Below are positions 1-12,622 of a stretch of DNA of 60,000 nt, piece after piece. How positions within the stretch are numbered: position 1 is the stretch's first letter; the number at the start of each line of letters is the position of its first letter. The DNA comes from Nymphaea colorata (taxonomy: Eukaryota; Streptophyta; Magnoliopsida; Nymphaeales; Nymphaeaceae). Where the stretch lies: the NCBI RefSeq assembly GCF_008831285.2, contig NC_045141.1, positions 18,536,848 to 18,596,847 on the forward strand, written 5' to 3'. Both the position numbers and the translations under genes were made by a program. A model generated the notes under the pieces. The model was not told where the DNA came from. It saw only the letters and a program-made list of their open reading frames with translations, and ran no database searches.

Positions 1-1209
1 TCTCAGAGAAACAACATTGACTAAACCCTGTCATGAACCAATCCTCTTGTCTTTTAAATCTTCAGAGTCTCTTATCTGTTATTTCAATATTCAAGATGGG
101 TGTTAAGATGACCAGATTCTGAAGGTAATGGGGCATCAGTTCAATTCCAGGTTCTTTTTCTACTTGATTTTATGCAAAATTCTTATGCATGCAGACACAA
201 AAGAAACTACTAGCCCATTTTAGCAAAACTTATGCCAACTAATTTAATTAAAGTGTTGACTTCACATATCATTTACATAGCCTGAGAGGAGAGAAAGTGA
301 CACTGCAGGAGAACCATCCACTGAAGCTTCTACATATATGGAAGTGTTTGGAAAAGCATCAGAGAAAAGTTTTCAAGTCTAAGAAAATAATCCAGTCGCC
401 TTCAATCATGTGTTATCTCAAGTATTAAGGATTTAATTTGGGCATTTACATCTGATTCAGTGTCCTGGCATTATGTTATTCTCTATCTCCACCCACATAG
501 GGGGTGGAGCCCAAGGGTAGATCCTATAAGACCATATCAAGTTGCTTTATGCTGTCAGGATAGTGTGACCCGCCACAACAAAGAACAGTGGGGATCCCCA
601 CCTCTTTCAAATGTTCAGAAATTCCAAAATTCCTCAACTTGAGCACCCACAAGATCTGGGTTCACTTCAATTTCTGGGAAAATATGACAATGCAACTAGG
701 AAACAGTAGGACTTTGTTCTGAATCCCGGTACCATGTTTACACAGAAAAAGGGAAATTTTGACAGTATTACCACCAAACAGGAGCAAAAGTGTCTCTATC
801 CATTTCCAAGTCTTCTTAACCACAAGTTTGCCGGTTACCCTAATAAAGCAGGTTGCAGAAATAAATAAGGAATACGAAACTGCCAAAACTTATGGCACAT
901 GAAGTGGAAGTAGAAATTAGAATACATTATAAAAGACAGGAAGGACCAAAAACTTTATTAGCTCTCTTAGCATAGCTACAGAAAATAACCAAGTCTAATT
1001 CCACCCTAAGTTTAACCTGATTTTCATAATGAGGTAAATAAATACCATGTGAGGGAACAAACAAGAATAAGTACCAAAGAAATAAACATAATTTGAAGCA
1101 AAATTTGATTTACAGAATAGTAACCCATAGCATCATTTGAAGAGACTGGAAACCAGGGATAAAAATAAATTTAGTGGATTGGTGGGGAGGGGAGGGGGAG
1201 GGGGGAAAC
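1..1209. other. Downstream part of the lipid kinase gene: intron or spacer, no exon recognised
   Basis: An AT-rich stretch. The final exon of the minus-strand kinase gene (an expected block ending in a GFLP-type motif) was searched for and not seen, so this is most likely the last intron. A short purine run lies at 1179-1205. No other gene is supported. Confidence 0.4.
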
Positions 1210-4200
1210 CTTCTTGAATGCACATTTCTCACTGAAAGATGTGTCCCACGGTATAATTTGTGCAGTTTAAAAATGAAGTCGTACCACTTAAAATCTTGAA
1301 GGATCACAACCTGAGATGCAATTTGATATATGTGAAGCTCAAGGAGGCAGATCTAGAGAAATAGACCATAAAGAAAATTCTAAAACCTCAAGGTCTCCAC
1401 TGTGAGGATCGGCATGTGGGGTTATTTTCATACCGCCACCAAAGAATTTTGCATTCCCTATGCATAGGGCTGTTACTTTAGGAACTAATTCCCATTCACC
1501 AGCATCAATCTACAGTGAACAAAATACAACATAAAGTACATAATTAACTGAGATTACAGACAACATGAGTACTATCAGACATGTTACCAACCCTTATCCT
1601 CAGATCACGGTTTTTGTGCCCAATGAAACCTCTCAGAGCACCAAAAACATAACATAAATTGCCAAATTTTTTGTACTTGGAAGCATAATAACCGGCCTTT
1701 GCACTTCTGCTTGCTTTCACAAAAAAATCATGAAGCCATTCATTAGAAATTGTGCAAGTTCCAGCAAACTCAATCAATACAATCAATGAAACGTACAAGT
1801 GAACATCTGCAACATTCAAGAAGTAATGATGTTTGGAACCTAGTTGACTAGTCACACCAACATCTATGTGTTTCTTCAGTCCTGCAAGCATTTCAATGTT
1901 CAGCTCATTGCATTAAAATCACAAAAAACTAGACAACAAAACTGATTGTTAAGAAATCAAATGCAGCTCAACCATAATATAAATGGCAAGTAAATTGGAG
2001 GCTTGAGGTTTGCTTTAAGCCTAAAAGCTCTAAAACTTAAGAGTTAAGAATGAAAGAAGGAACCTTTAGCAATGCAATCAATAGCTTGATTAGGGTCATT
2101 CTTCCTGACAAAATTAAACAGACATTATGAGGGAATATAACCTAACATAGAAAGTTTTAACTATATAAAAAAATGTCAACTGACCAACCAAAAGTTCTTG
2201 CAAAATCAGATCCAGTTCCTAGTGGAATCAGCTGAAGAGAAAGAAGTTCCCACCATCAGTATGATCATGTTCCTTATCCCTTATAAAACTATAAACATAG
2301 CTCAGAGGCACATAACCCATAATGGATGCATATTACAAGAAATACAGGCAGAAATTGATTTAGAATATGAGCAACAAATAGAACATAGTATTGCATACCC
2401 CAAGGGCAGTTTTGCATTTAGCACCTTGGCCTTCTGCCAGGAGAGGCTTTCCATCCCAAAAGAAGCCATTCACAACCTGAAAAAACGACCAAGTATTAAT
2501 CCAACCTGAAATATAATAACATACAAAATCTCTTGCTATTAAGAAATTCTGAAGAAAATGCTTTGAATATTTTCCAAGCTGAAGCAATTTTTCCTCCACA
2601 AAATTGAACACAAGGCCTTATCTCAATCCATGTCACAGAATAAGTGTTATCAGTAGTCCTCCATTACAGGTAAAGTTACACTGAATCTATATTTAATAGT
2701 TGAAAGATGCCATAGTTGCATTTCTTCCTCAGAGTCTTGACAAATTCATACAACCACATTCCTGGAAGCAGTTCCAAGTTTGTGAATGAAAGAAAATACA
2801 GCAAAAACTAGGCTACTACCATACCTCGTTTAGAGTACCATCACCACCAACAGCTATTACAGCATCCATTCCCTCTTTGATCGCCTGCCAATATCCAAAC
2901 GTTATCACCTGAACTACATCATTTTATTCATGACAGGAACTTAAAGAAGGGAAAAAAAAATTAAAAGTGCAATAATGCAACTCTCAGGGAAACTCTCACC
3001 TCTCTAGTAATAACTAAGGCGTGTGAAGGACCTGTCGTGAATGATTCATGTATCTGCTTGCGGCATAAACTAGTATGTCAGCAAAGTGATCCACATGCAT
3101 GTGTTTGTTGATGCAACCATGCAAGATGGATAAGCCTGCCCTATCTTGCATATGATATAAACAGATCTAAAAGTTGTAGAAAAGTAAAGGCTTTTGTAAA
3201 GTGGCATTGTTTTTGGATAAAGTCATCTGAGTTCAGTATATAAGAAGTTAAAACATGATGTTCTTTTATAGAAACAATTGCACATATATACAAGTACCTT
3301 AACAGTTTTACATGAAGGCTGCATGAATTGACTTAACATAGAAAAGTTACCGTGTCTAGTTTTGACTCTGCACTAAGTTACAATGATGGACAAGAGCAGA
3401 TTCCATTATGACACCAATATCCTCCTTAAACCAGTTGTTGCTAAATGCTTTAAAACTATTGGATGTAGGCTATTTCACATGGACGTGGCAGCAAAGTCGA
3501 GGATATAACAATCTTGTAGAGTTTATGATGGCCAATGACAATGCATGTGTTGGCAATGGAAAAATCCTAGTTAGTGAAAGTGTCATACCAATTAACAAAA
3601 GCAGGAAGTAGGCATTCTCAGCTGTGTGTATGTTCACATTCACATATACACAAGCATATGAATGTGCAGGTGTTGCATCTTTGTTACTCCTTGTTTCTCT
3701 AGCAGTATACTCGCAAAGGTGGTTGCAATCAGACTGTAAGTTACCACTCTTCCTGAGTGATTTTCCAACAATTCCATAGCAGCAGACCCACCAATAAAGA
3801 GATTGCCAATGGTAAAACGATTTCCATTTCTAAGTTGGTCATGGAAGAGGCCAAGAATGATCAGATGATTAGGCTCATTTGCACCACAGAAAAAAGAAAA
3901 ACATGGGTGATGTGGAAAAAATATTATGATAATTGATAGCCCTCACTTTCTCTTATGGCAGTCACCATCTTGTTGTGATAGCATGCCAACTGCCAAGCTG
4001 TGACAACTACCAGGTCTGGAGATCAAAAACTATGTTACATTGACGAACTAACACACCCTGGAGTGAGCATTCTACTGGTTAAAAGTAACAGCAACTGCAG
4101 GATTTTGGACTACTCAGTAAAAGAAGAGACTACATAATCATGATCTTACTAAAGAAGCAAAATCCTTCTGCCTTTCATGCCAATGTACAACAAATTCAAC

Positions 4201-5686
4201 ATTGGCAGTTTTCTGTAGTGTCATGCAGTTGACATGTTCCACACACATTCTTATTTGGATATAAGAGCAAAGAGAAGAGCTACAGATGATCTTTAAGTTG
4301 ATGTGCTATGCCGCTGCCTCAGTCAGCTGCCTTTAGCAGAGGAAAAATGGAGACATATACTTGGAGGTATTATGCCCTAAAGTAATGAGTCTCCTACCAT
4401 GATATTTTCCCAAGTAATTGATCTTGTTATTTCTTAACCATTAAAGGAACCTGAATGAGAATTGCAAATCATATTTGGGTGCAGCAAAGAAAGATGCAGG
4501 ACATTATACAAGGAAGGGATGCTTGGCATAGGATTCAACAGGAACTCCAAGGATATGAACCCGAATTGAAACGAGTAAAGAAGCCAAACACAACACAATT
4601 GCATAATCATGAGTGACAAATAAATGGTTATCCTTTTAACTCCAACATGGAATTTTGTTGAGATGTTTCGAAAGAGCTATTTCAAGTCAATCAAAAGTAT
4701 CTAGGATACAAACGTAGGTTTAATGTGCAATATAACATCATATTGCAAGCACATTATTAAGGAGCCTTAACATTGTGTAAGACACACAGGGAGTCAAGCT
4801 GATACCAGTGCTGTATGCAGGCTTGTATACCATTTTCCCGACAGCACTCAGCATTCTTAATGAGTTCCATGACGCAAAATGTGGTGATTCTTCCAGGCAC
4901 TGAAAGAGAGTGAGCTAGAGACGTTCCTAACCTTCTTTTCTCTCAATCCATTCCCATGAGAAAACTGTACATTGTCTACTCGCACTTCAGGGTATTGAAG
5001 TAGAATGAACTGGAGATGTACCAGCCTATCTGGCAGTTCTTAGGAGGCAACTCCTTGATCTCTGACTGAGAGCCTGACTTTTACGTCACAGCAAACGATC
5101 AACGGCCGTTCCAAAAGGACTCTCAGTTTCAGAGCTCTTGGCATCTGACCATTTAAATCACCAAAAGGAATCTCTTTTCCCACTATAATTTACACACAAC
5201 ATAGTACCTATCCTGCTAACTATCCTGCTAACAACGTTGTAGAAATGCCTGAATGAAATTATAATAGCAACTTGTACAAAGATTACTAGGTGAATGGCTG
5301 CCATGGGAACATCTGCGGACCAACATACAAATCTCGATTCAATTGAGAAGCGAAGTGCATTCATACGGAACAAGCTATCACAAGTGAGGTTGCTTCTGTT
5401 GAACGTAGTCAACAGACAAGAGCCTTAAGACATGCAGAAACGAAAATCATGCGAAAGAATATAAGTGGGTGCTGCTTGGAATCATGATGAAGGCATCCAA
5501 AAGCTTGTCCAATATAAATCCATTAATCAGAATAAAAGAAATAATAACGACCAACAACGGAGGCGGAAGCATTACATTGCAATGTTGTCCTAGCCGGGTC
5601 TTCAGACGGGGAAGCAGCTTTTTCCATTCTTTCCCAGTTCGACCATTTGCACCTAAAGCCCAATACCCGACAACGAAAGACAAAAC

Positions 5687-5755
<69 letters not shown>

Positions 5756-5922
5756 ATATCATCATCACCCTTGGGATTGACCACGAAGACGAAATCCTTA
5801 AGTGGGGGCGCAGCAGAGTGCCTCATCTCACTGCAATCGAGGGCGGAGGAAGAGGAGGGTCGCTGCTCGCCACTTCTCACCATGAGTGCGTTGGAGACAA
5901 ACAGGGCGGCGCCTGAAGTCAT
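1210..5922 (-). CDS. LCBK2: Sphingoid long-chain-base kinase 2-like lipid kinase (DAGK catalytic fold), 3' end outside window
   Basis: Probable ATP-dependent kinase of sphingoid bases or a related lipid. The model is complement(join(1210..1310,1387..1509,1592..1706,1797..1881,2064..2104,2185..2231,2399..2476,2825..2884,3000..3053,5576..5652,5769..5922)), about 311 codons. All junctions are GT-AG and keep phase. Recognisable blocks in order: [19 protein letters not shown] (exons 1-2, split by intron 1), the nucleotide-binding VGGDGTLNE (exon 4), [56 protein letters not shown], and [19 protein letters not shown]. These match the plant YegS/LCBK2 family (established knowledge). From memory the Arabidopsis protein is about 360 aa, so the last ~45 residues should lie left of base 1; I found no matching exon in 1-1209. 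The ATG at 5920-5922 opens a short serine-rich leader that could be a transit peptide. Intron 9 (3054-5575) is the only long one. The exact substrate (sphingoid base or diacylglycerol) cannot be settled from sequence. Confidence 0.88.
3054..5575 (-). other. Long intron 9 (counted from the 3' side) of the lipid kinase gene
   Basis: A 2.5-kb intron between the exons ending NPKG..GQHCN and [11 protein letters not shown]. It is AT-rich with only short spurious ORFs, and I saw no transposon ends or RNA gene. Confidence 0.6.
5689..5753. repeat. (GA)n microsatellite inside intron 1 of the lipid kinase gene
   Basis: About 32 uninterrupted GA units, which read CT in the sense of the kinase gene. It fills 65 of the 116 bases of intron 1 and starts about 15 bases after the donor. 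The long Arg-Glu or Ser-Leu repeat ORFs predicted here are artefacts of the repeat. Confidence 0.97.
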
Positions 5923-7276
5923 TTCAGACTGGTTGTGTCCCCTCTAAATGCCAGTAACTGCAGACGCCCCGCAGCACATGATCACTCTCCTCGAACAGGA
6001 AATGGTGGGGGGACCTCTGGCGAATCCTGGAACGCGGTTTCTGAATCAAAGATTGTGCTGCCTGGAAGAGCCGAACCGAGGCGTCTTTAAATCGAGAGAT
6101 TGAATGGATTTAGATTCTGATTGGATTTAGCGATTACTTGATTCAACTAATCAAGTGCTAATTAAACTCATAAACGGATTGAGATAAATAAAATTCCACA
6201 TGCAATCGGACTTGGGTGCCCCGTCGTTCCCGAATATCCGCCTGAATCGAGTTTCTTATATTCAATTCTGACTTTCTGAGTTTCCGGCAAGAGTTCCCAA
6301 TACTCACTAACCAGATTTTAGACTTCAACGGTTCAACCATATATCGAATATGGACGGAACGATTGCCAAAGAGAAAGAGAGATCCATCAGTTCACTCTTT
6401 TAGATACAATCTAGGGAAACCCGGTCTTGTGACCTCTTGCAAGCGGCGGTAAAGTCGATGACATGTACATTATCAATGGCAGGAGATAAGTACTGTAACT
6501 CATGAACGGGGCAAGAGATACCGAACATTGTTTTCATTTGGCAATCAAAATTTGACCTGTTCAATTAGAAGAAGACCACCTAAAAAAAAATAACAGCATT
6601 AATGATTAAGAATTCGAACATAACGAAAATTTTCATTTAGAACCAAATTAAGGTTGGCCAATCTCACTAAGGTGAAGTAATGACCATTAATGTGTGGAAA
6701 GTCAAACTTCAATACGTAAGGCGTATCTCTTGGCAAAAGCTGATACACGACAGAATAAAAAAAGCTTGGTTCTATGTATGTTTAGCTCCCATAAAAGTTG
6801 CATTTGATAAACATATATGTGTTACAGTGAAGGTTGATGGAAGAAATCAATGATCCTAAAGTTCGATCCAATCATGCCCAGTGTATTAATGAATCCTTAT
6901 AGCTCCTACCCAAATTACTTAATCCCTTTTTCTTTCCATTCAAATAAAGATTTGATACAGTTCCATTTGTTTATGACTGTATATGATTATAGCCAACAAG
7001 TTGACAGATTCAGCAGCAACGATAATCAGCATACTTTAGGTGCTATAGATGGAACATGATAAGGACAGCGGCGACTAGCTTGGAGCTAAATTTTGACTGT
7101 GCAATCGTTACATATGTGCTTTTATTGTACCACACAAACTTTCACTGCCTTTCATTTTTATTATTAAAACTTACCTCCCTTTACCATAGTGTCATATAAT
7201 CTTACAGGATGTTTTCCTTTCTCCCCTTCTATGGAATGAAACGTAATGCTGCATTTTACTAGCCAGTACAGACATG
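5923..7276. other. Spacer: kinase gene promoter side and 3' flank of the glycine-rich protein gene
   Basis: No supported gene. Bases just after 5922 should hold the 5' UTR and promoter of the kinase gene, and the right end holds the 3' UTR of the glycine-rich gene. The longest ORF (6850-7059) has no recognisable similarity. Confidence 0.5.
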
Positions 7277-7813
7277 TTATGGGTTGTAGCTGCCCTCAGC
7301 ATCTTTCTTTTCCGGCATATTGCTCCCCCTCTTAGCCGACTGGTCGTTGCCGGAATATTCAGGCCAAGAGCCAACAATTGGACAGCCACAACCGCAATTG
7401 CAGCCACGGCCTGGCGCTTCACAACCTGAACAGCCACCACAATTGTGGCCACCGCTACCACCATTATAAGGAGGATAAGAATAGCCGCCGCCGCCACCAC
7501 CGCCACTACCGCCACCACCACCACCACTACCACCACCACTGCCACCACCGTCACCGCTGCCACCACCATTATACGGTGGATAAGAGTAGCCACGACCGCT
7601 GCCGCCACCGCCGCCACCAGCGTACTGGGGCACGCCATGATGCCATGAGCCCAATGGATTCATCGGTGGAGTGAACCACACGCCATCGTCGTCCCCCATG
7701 CGGCCAAGTGGAACGCTCATGGCATAGTTGGCGGTGGGCCTAATACCATGGCACAGCGACACCATGCCCAGGCAGAGCAGGAGACGCACAGAAGCTTGGT
7801 TAGGGACCGCCAT
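7277..7813 (-). CDS. Secreted glycine-rich protein with cysteine-rich tail
   Basis: A single-exon gene of 178 aa. Residues 1-23 form a classical signal peptide: MAVPNQ, then a hydrophobic stretch ending in CHG. The mature protein has a short conserved-looking segment (MGDDDGVWFTPPMNPLG). A long Gly/Ser tract follows, broken by two copies of YSYPPYNGG, then a Gly-Cys block (CGGCSGC, GCNCGCGC) and a charged C-terminus. Such proteins are usually apoplastic or wall-associated structural proteins (family knowledge); no enzymatic role is suggested. The frame is open upstream to 7894. The ATG at 7811-7813 is preferred because it begins the signal peptide and a TATA box sits at 7872-7881, inside the longer ORF. 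Overlapping ORFs on the other strand are GC-rich shadows of the glycine tract. Confidence 0.8.
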   Translation of the reverse strand: MAVPNQASVRLLLCLGMVSLCHGIRPTANYAMSVPLGRMGDDDGVWFTPPMNPLGSWHHGVPQYAGGGGGGSGRGYSYPPYNGGGSGDGGGSGGGSGGGGGGSGGGGGGGYSYPPYNGGSGGHNCGGCSGCEAPGRGCNCGCGCPIVGSWPEYSGNDQSAKRGSNMPEKKDAEGSYNP

Positions 7814-7871
7814 TTTTTTCTTCCCTATGGCAATTGTGAACCAGCCACAGGCCAGGAGCACTAGGCACAAT

Positions 7872-7881
7872 GTATATATAA
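7872..7881 (-). promoter_or_regulatory. TATA box of the glycine-rich protein gene
   Basis: The minus strand reads TTATATATACA about 60 bases upstream of the ATG at 7813. A start about 30 bases downstream (near 7845) would give a short leader of roughly 30 nt. This placement decides the start codon of the gene. Confidence 0.65.
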
Positions 7882-9031
7882 GCATCAACGTCATTCAAGA
7901 AGACCGTCGCTAAAAATCCGGTGGAAGACAGAAGAAACCGCTTCCACCGTTCCACGTGAATGTGGTCATGGCAATTGCATGTTCAACCACTTGAAAGAAT
8001 TTGGTTTTGTTAACTGACCGAGGATAATTAAGTTTTCTTACTAAATTGAACTATATGATAAAGGTTCAGAATATTTCATCTCACATTCTAGCATGTTAGA
8101 TGTGAATGGCAACCTCGTTTTGATCATGAAATCTAATCAGAAAAAAGCCAATTGCAGAAACAGGTAGAGAAATACCGAAAATACTGAATCTTTTATTTCT
8201 TCTTCTTAATATATGCTACTTTTAGAAAATTGAAGCAAATGAACTTATCTAAGAGGTAGACTAATTTTCGGACAAATTTAGTGGTAATGTGTTTTTTATT
8301 TCCTACTTTATGACTTATGGCAATTCACCATTTAAAAAGTATGTTAAAGATGAAAAATAAAAAATTATAAAAGATGGAAAGCTAAAAAAAGAAAAGTAGA
8401 GGTTAATGATAAAGATGGAAAAGGAAGAAAAAGTAAAAGCTTGTTTGGATGGAATTGCAATCATCATTCCAAGTTGGTTCCGATGAAAATCTTCCAAATA
8501 CCAGACTAGACAGCTTTTTATCAAATTAAAAAGATCTCCCATTTTTTCAGAATTTTATAAGCGACAACTTATGTTAGAGAAAAAGATGAAACAGCGGCGT
8601 GGACCAATCCTAAATTATAATCCCTTGTCAACTTCATCTGCTTAAGGTAAAATCCGTTTTACCTTCATCTGATTTCTTTAATTTACTATCTTTATCTTAA
8701 CTTATTTCGCGTTAAGGTTGTAATATAGCTGGTCGAAGCTGGGTGTGTATATATGGTGTGTCCTTACTTCAATTCTTGTGAGTACTACTTTCGATGTATC
8801 AAAAAGTGAAGGTGATCCGATGAGTTGAAACCATCCAGCTATTTATATAGGTTTTAACGCAACACTGAACCTTGAAGGTAGAGAGAATAAAGGGGGTCTT
8901 CGGGCCTTACTGAGTGGTTGGTTTTTAATCTTTTCCCCTATAATTTGAGAATGAACTTTAAAAACAATTATTCAAAGTCACATATTTAAAAACTTTATTT
9001 TAAAATGATTTAAAATGTATATCAGGATCAC

Positions 9032-9051
9032 ATATATATATATATATATAT
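9032..9051. repeat. (AT)n microsatellite
   Basis: About ten uninterrupted AT units in intergenic DNA. Confidence 0.95.
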
Positions 9052-9318
9052 TCCATCCTGTCACATATATGTACACTTTTCTTGAAAAAATAATTATGCA
9101 AACGTGCTTTTTCATGTGCAATGCTATGAAAATCAACATAAGGTTCATATTTCTTAGGCATATACGATCAATTTTGTAAGGTAAAAGAATTCTGACCCTT
9201 GATTATTAAAATTTTACAAAGCATTAGTTTCATGTACACTTCAAAACGTTATTTTTATATGAACTTGTAATGTTTTAGTTACCTAGGCCACATCTAAGAT
9301 GCACCAACTAGTCTTTTG

Positions 9319-9320
9319 CC

Positions 9321-9373
<53 letters not shown>
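9319..9373. repeat. (CT)n microsatellite
   Basis: About 27 CT units with one CCC interruption near the left end, in intergenic DNA. Confidence 0.96.
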
Positions 9374-9376
<3 letters not shown>

Positions 9377-10022
9377 ATTTATAGATGAAATGAGCCGACT
9401 GTTTCCATACAGTCTAAGCATGTTTCATGTCTAAACTGTAAAACCCGACATACATTCGAAATCTCATTTTTTGAACATATCGATATCGTAACTCGTAAGT
9501 AGTTGAAAAAAAAACTCTAACCATTGATTATTAAACTTGTACAAAAACTTAGTTGCATGCTTAAAATGCAATTTTTTATAAGCATGGAAATTTATGAATA
9601 TCACATTTGTACAGTTCATTTTACATGAAATCGAGTAAATTAAAAAAAAAGTTGTGACTGATCTGTCCAATAAAAAAAAAAAACATTACTGGTTCTGCAC
9701 ATTTCACTACATATGTATTTATACAATATCTGGAACAGTTTCCAATTTCAATAATCTCATTATAATGAATGCGATGTATTCCGCTTTTATATCATTTGAT
9801 GCGGTTGATGCTTACTTTCATCCTTTTAGCCCCTAAGGCTATGAACTATCCGGTACTATTGCTCTAATAGCATTAAAAACTGAGAGGAAGAAATAAAATG
9901 AAGATGCCTACACCATTAATTTGAAATGACAAGTTTTGGGCAGCAAATGAATGTGAAATGGCATTTGAAATAAATATAAAACGGAATGTGCCTTAAATAC
10001 CGTTCTTAGTGGCTTCTGCCGT

Positions 10023-10175
<153 letters not shown>

Positions 10176-11269
10176 TTACTAGCTGGAAGCAATCTTATTA
10201 AATGCTATTACAAACTTGTAACTGGCAATGGAGTAATGTTTTTATCCAAAAATGTAATAGGTGCTGAAGGTGGTAGCTGAAAGGTACATTATTATCTTAA
10301 CTAATATAATGAACAAGCTAGGGGAAGATAGTTATTGAAACTGTTCTTTGCCGTTGCCCAAATAAGAATTGTGCTATTAAATTCTGATAACAGATCAAAT
10401 TAAGCTTTTTAGAGAGTGGGTGTGACAATGACGTGAAATAATTTCGTTGGCAAGAGAAAATATCATGAAGCTCATATAACCTGATCAACATATAAAGGGA
10501 AAGAAGGCAAATGTCACATTTGCAGTAGCATAGCTGGTCGGAATGAAACACACTTATACGGCAAATATATCCTAAAATATTTGTGTGTATCACAATGAAG
10601 TATCAAAATTTTCTTCTTCTTTTTTTTAATTGAAGAGTATAGTTAGTCCAAGCACATTGCATGCACATGAAGATTGAATAGACCCTTTGTATATGATCTA
10701 ATTGATCCAAGAAGTCCAGTTTCAATGGTATGGAGCTAAGACCCTGTCCTCAACCCTCCACATAACAGCATCACTTGGACTGGACCCTTCAATGTATACT
10801 CCATGAACGGGTGTGTGCTTCTTTTGGCTCTAATGCAGCTAAGCTATAGTAACATGTGGCATTGTGTGGGCAATAGGCCACATAAACAGGCAAAATAACT
10901 TATTTACATATACTGTCTTCTAAACTTTGCTTAGCCGTTTGCTTATTTAAATATTGGTGGCCCTCAGCCATTGAATTTATGAAGGTGCTGCAACTTAGTT
11001 AGAAATTTCTGGCTCCACCACCATGGTAAAACATAGATTGAACTCATTTTCCTATTTCATCCCAATACAAAATTGACAATACAAGATGTGGGGAGAGTAG
11101 ATGAGTAGAGAAGCTTCAAAATAACATGACCAACCAAAGTTGCACAACCAGAATGCTTCCAAAGGCAGCTTTGTCACCCACTTACACCAAGAATTAGAAT
11201 TTTTTCCCCTCCCTTCTATTTTACATATGAAAACAAACATGTGGCAGGAGAGAGATGTAAAGGTTATTG

Positions 11270-11730
11270 AGACCATAAACCAAATCTTGATCCTGTCACT
11301 CAGTAACATGGGTTTTGTTTTCTTTGGTGTTGTTATTGTAAGGCGTGAAGATTTACATCTCCCTCAGAACTGTAGATAAAATCTTGACCTTGACACTCCA
11401 CAATATGCGCTTGTTCAGAGTGTTGGTTCTGGTTGTATTTCATATTATAGCGATTCCATCACTCTCTGTTTCTGAATCAAATCTTGTCCCTGTAAGACAT
11501 GATGGTTGCATCTCACAAAGTGTTTAAATAAGAAAAAGAAAAAACATCGGGACTGCAGATAAAATCTTGATTTGGCAGTCCATAATCTGAGTTTTTCATG
11601 GTGTTGGTTTTGGTTATATTTCATATTACAGTGATTCCAGCACTCTCTATTTCTAAATCAAATCTTGTCCCTATAAGACATGATAGTTGCATCTCACAAA
11701 GTCTTTAAGAAAACAAGAAAAAACCAGAGT
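11270..11730 (+). repeat. Decayed tandem repeat, unit about 180 bp, two and a partial copy
   Basis: Two clear copies, about 11368-11549 and 11550-11730, share the same order of words: GATAAAATCTTGA, GTGTTGGTT, TTTCATATTA, GATTCCA, CACTCTCT, AAATCAAATCTTGTCCCT, GTTGCATCTCACAAAGT. A third, shorter and more diverged copy begins near 11270 with AAATCTTGATCCTGTCACTC. Origin unknown; no terminal repeats or coding capacity seen. Confidence 0.75.
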
Positions 11731-11797
11731 TTTGAGGTGGTGGAACTCCATGTCAGCCAAAGTGGCAGGCAAGAAGGGCCAGTCAACGCAGTAGAAG

Positions 11798-11912
<115 letters not shown>

Positions 11913-12163
11913 CCGTCACCGCCAACCATTAGCTTGCAAGAGGAAATAATAGAAAAGAAGATTTACGGTGCCACAAATGTTGTTACTTTGGGCTTCGGAG
12001 AAGCCGACCACAAAATCCACACTCCTTCCCCCATCGTAGGGCTCTCTCTCGCTTTCTTTTGTGGGGTCTTCGAAGACCGTTCACTCGTTCCATTTCTCTC
12101 GTTGTGGCTTTTGATGCAGTCTTTTTTTTTTCCCTAGATCTGCCTGTTTTGTTGGCGTTGAGA

Positions 12164-12165
<2 letters not shown>

Positions 12166-12194
<29 letters not shown>
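12166..12194. repeat. (GA)n tract in the probable 5' UTR or promoter of the WD40 gene
   Basis: About 14 GA units, about 430 bases before the WD40 ATG, flanked by pyrimidine-rich leader-like sequence. Confidence 0.9.
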
Positions 12195-12197
<3 letters not shown>

Positions 12198-12604
12198 CGA
12201 GGCTTCCGCGAATGCTTATATGTCTTAGATCTTCCTGTGATCACGTCATCTCTCTCCGTCCTTCTTCCTTATTCTTCCCAACCAAATCCTTTGTCGTGCT
12301 TCCGGTTCCTCTCTTACAATCTTTGTTCTTGGCCTGTTTTTTGACTGCCATACTCCTCGGATCAAGCCTACCTAGACGAAGGGAAGAGAGGTGGGGAGGA
12401 CGCAAGAGCGGAGGGTGGGGTTCAGGAGGCCTTTGCGTGTGTTCCGTCGAGTCTTTGATTCATTGGATTGGGTTCGGTTGATCCCCGAGCACCCTAAGGA
12501 GTTAGGGAAGAAAAAGAAAAGGAAGAAGTGCGTTCCTTCATATCAGAGAGAGAGGGGGCGGTGAAATTCAATTGTGGCGCTTCTTTGGGAGGCAGGGCAT
12601 TCAT

Positions 12605-12619
12605 ATGGGAATGCCCTGA
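12605..12619 (+). promoter_or_regulatory. Minimal upstream ORF (4 codons) in front of the WD40 gene
   Basis: ATG GGA ATG CCC TGA ends three bases before the main ATG at 12623. If it is in the mRNA, ribosomes would meet it immediately before the true start, a layout that usually lowers or conditions translation (inference). Confidence 0.5.
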
Positions 12620-12622
12620 ATC

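Noticed and set aside
5647-5947. ORFs with long Arg-Glu or Ser-Leu repeats on both strands
   Set aside because: They are translations of the (GA)n microsatellite; the true content is kinase exon 1 and intron 1. The same applies to ORFs over the GA tracts near 11.7-11.95, 32.7 and 57.95 kb.
7192-7674. Val/Ala-rich, His-rich and Thr-rich ORFs overlapping the glycine-rich gene
   Set aside because: They are other frames and the opposite strand of the GGN-codon tract; only the glycine frame has a signal peptide and promoter.
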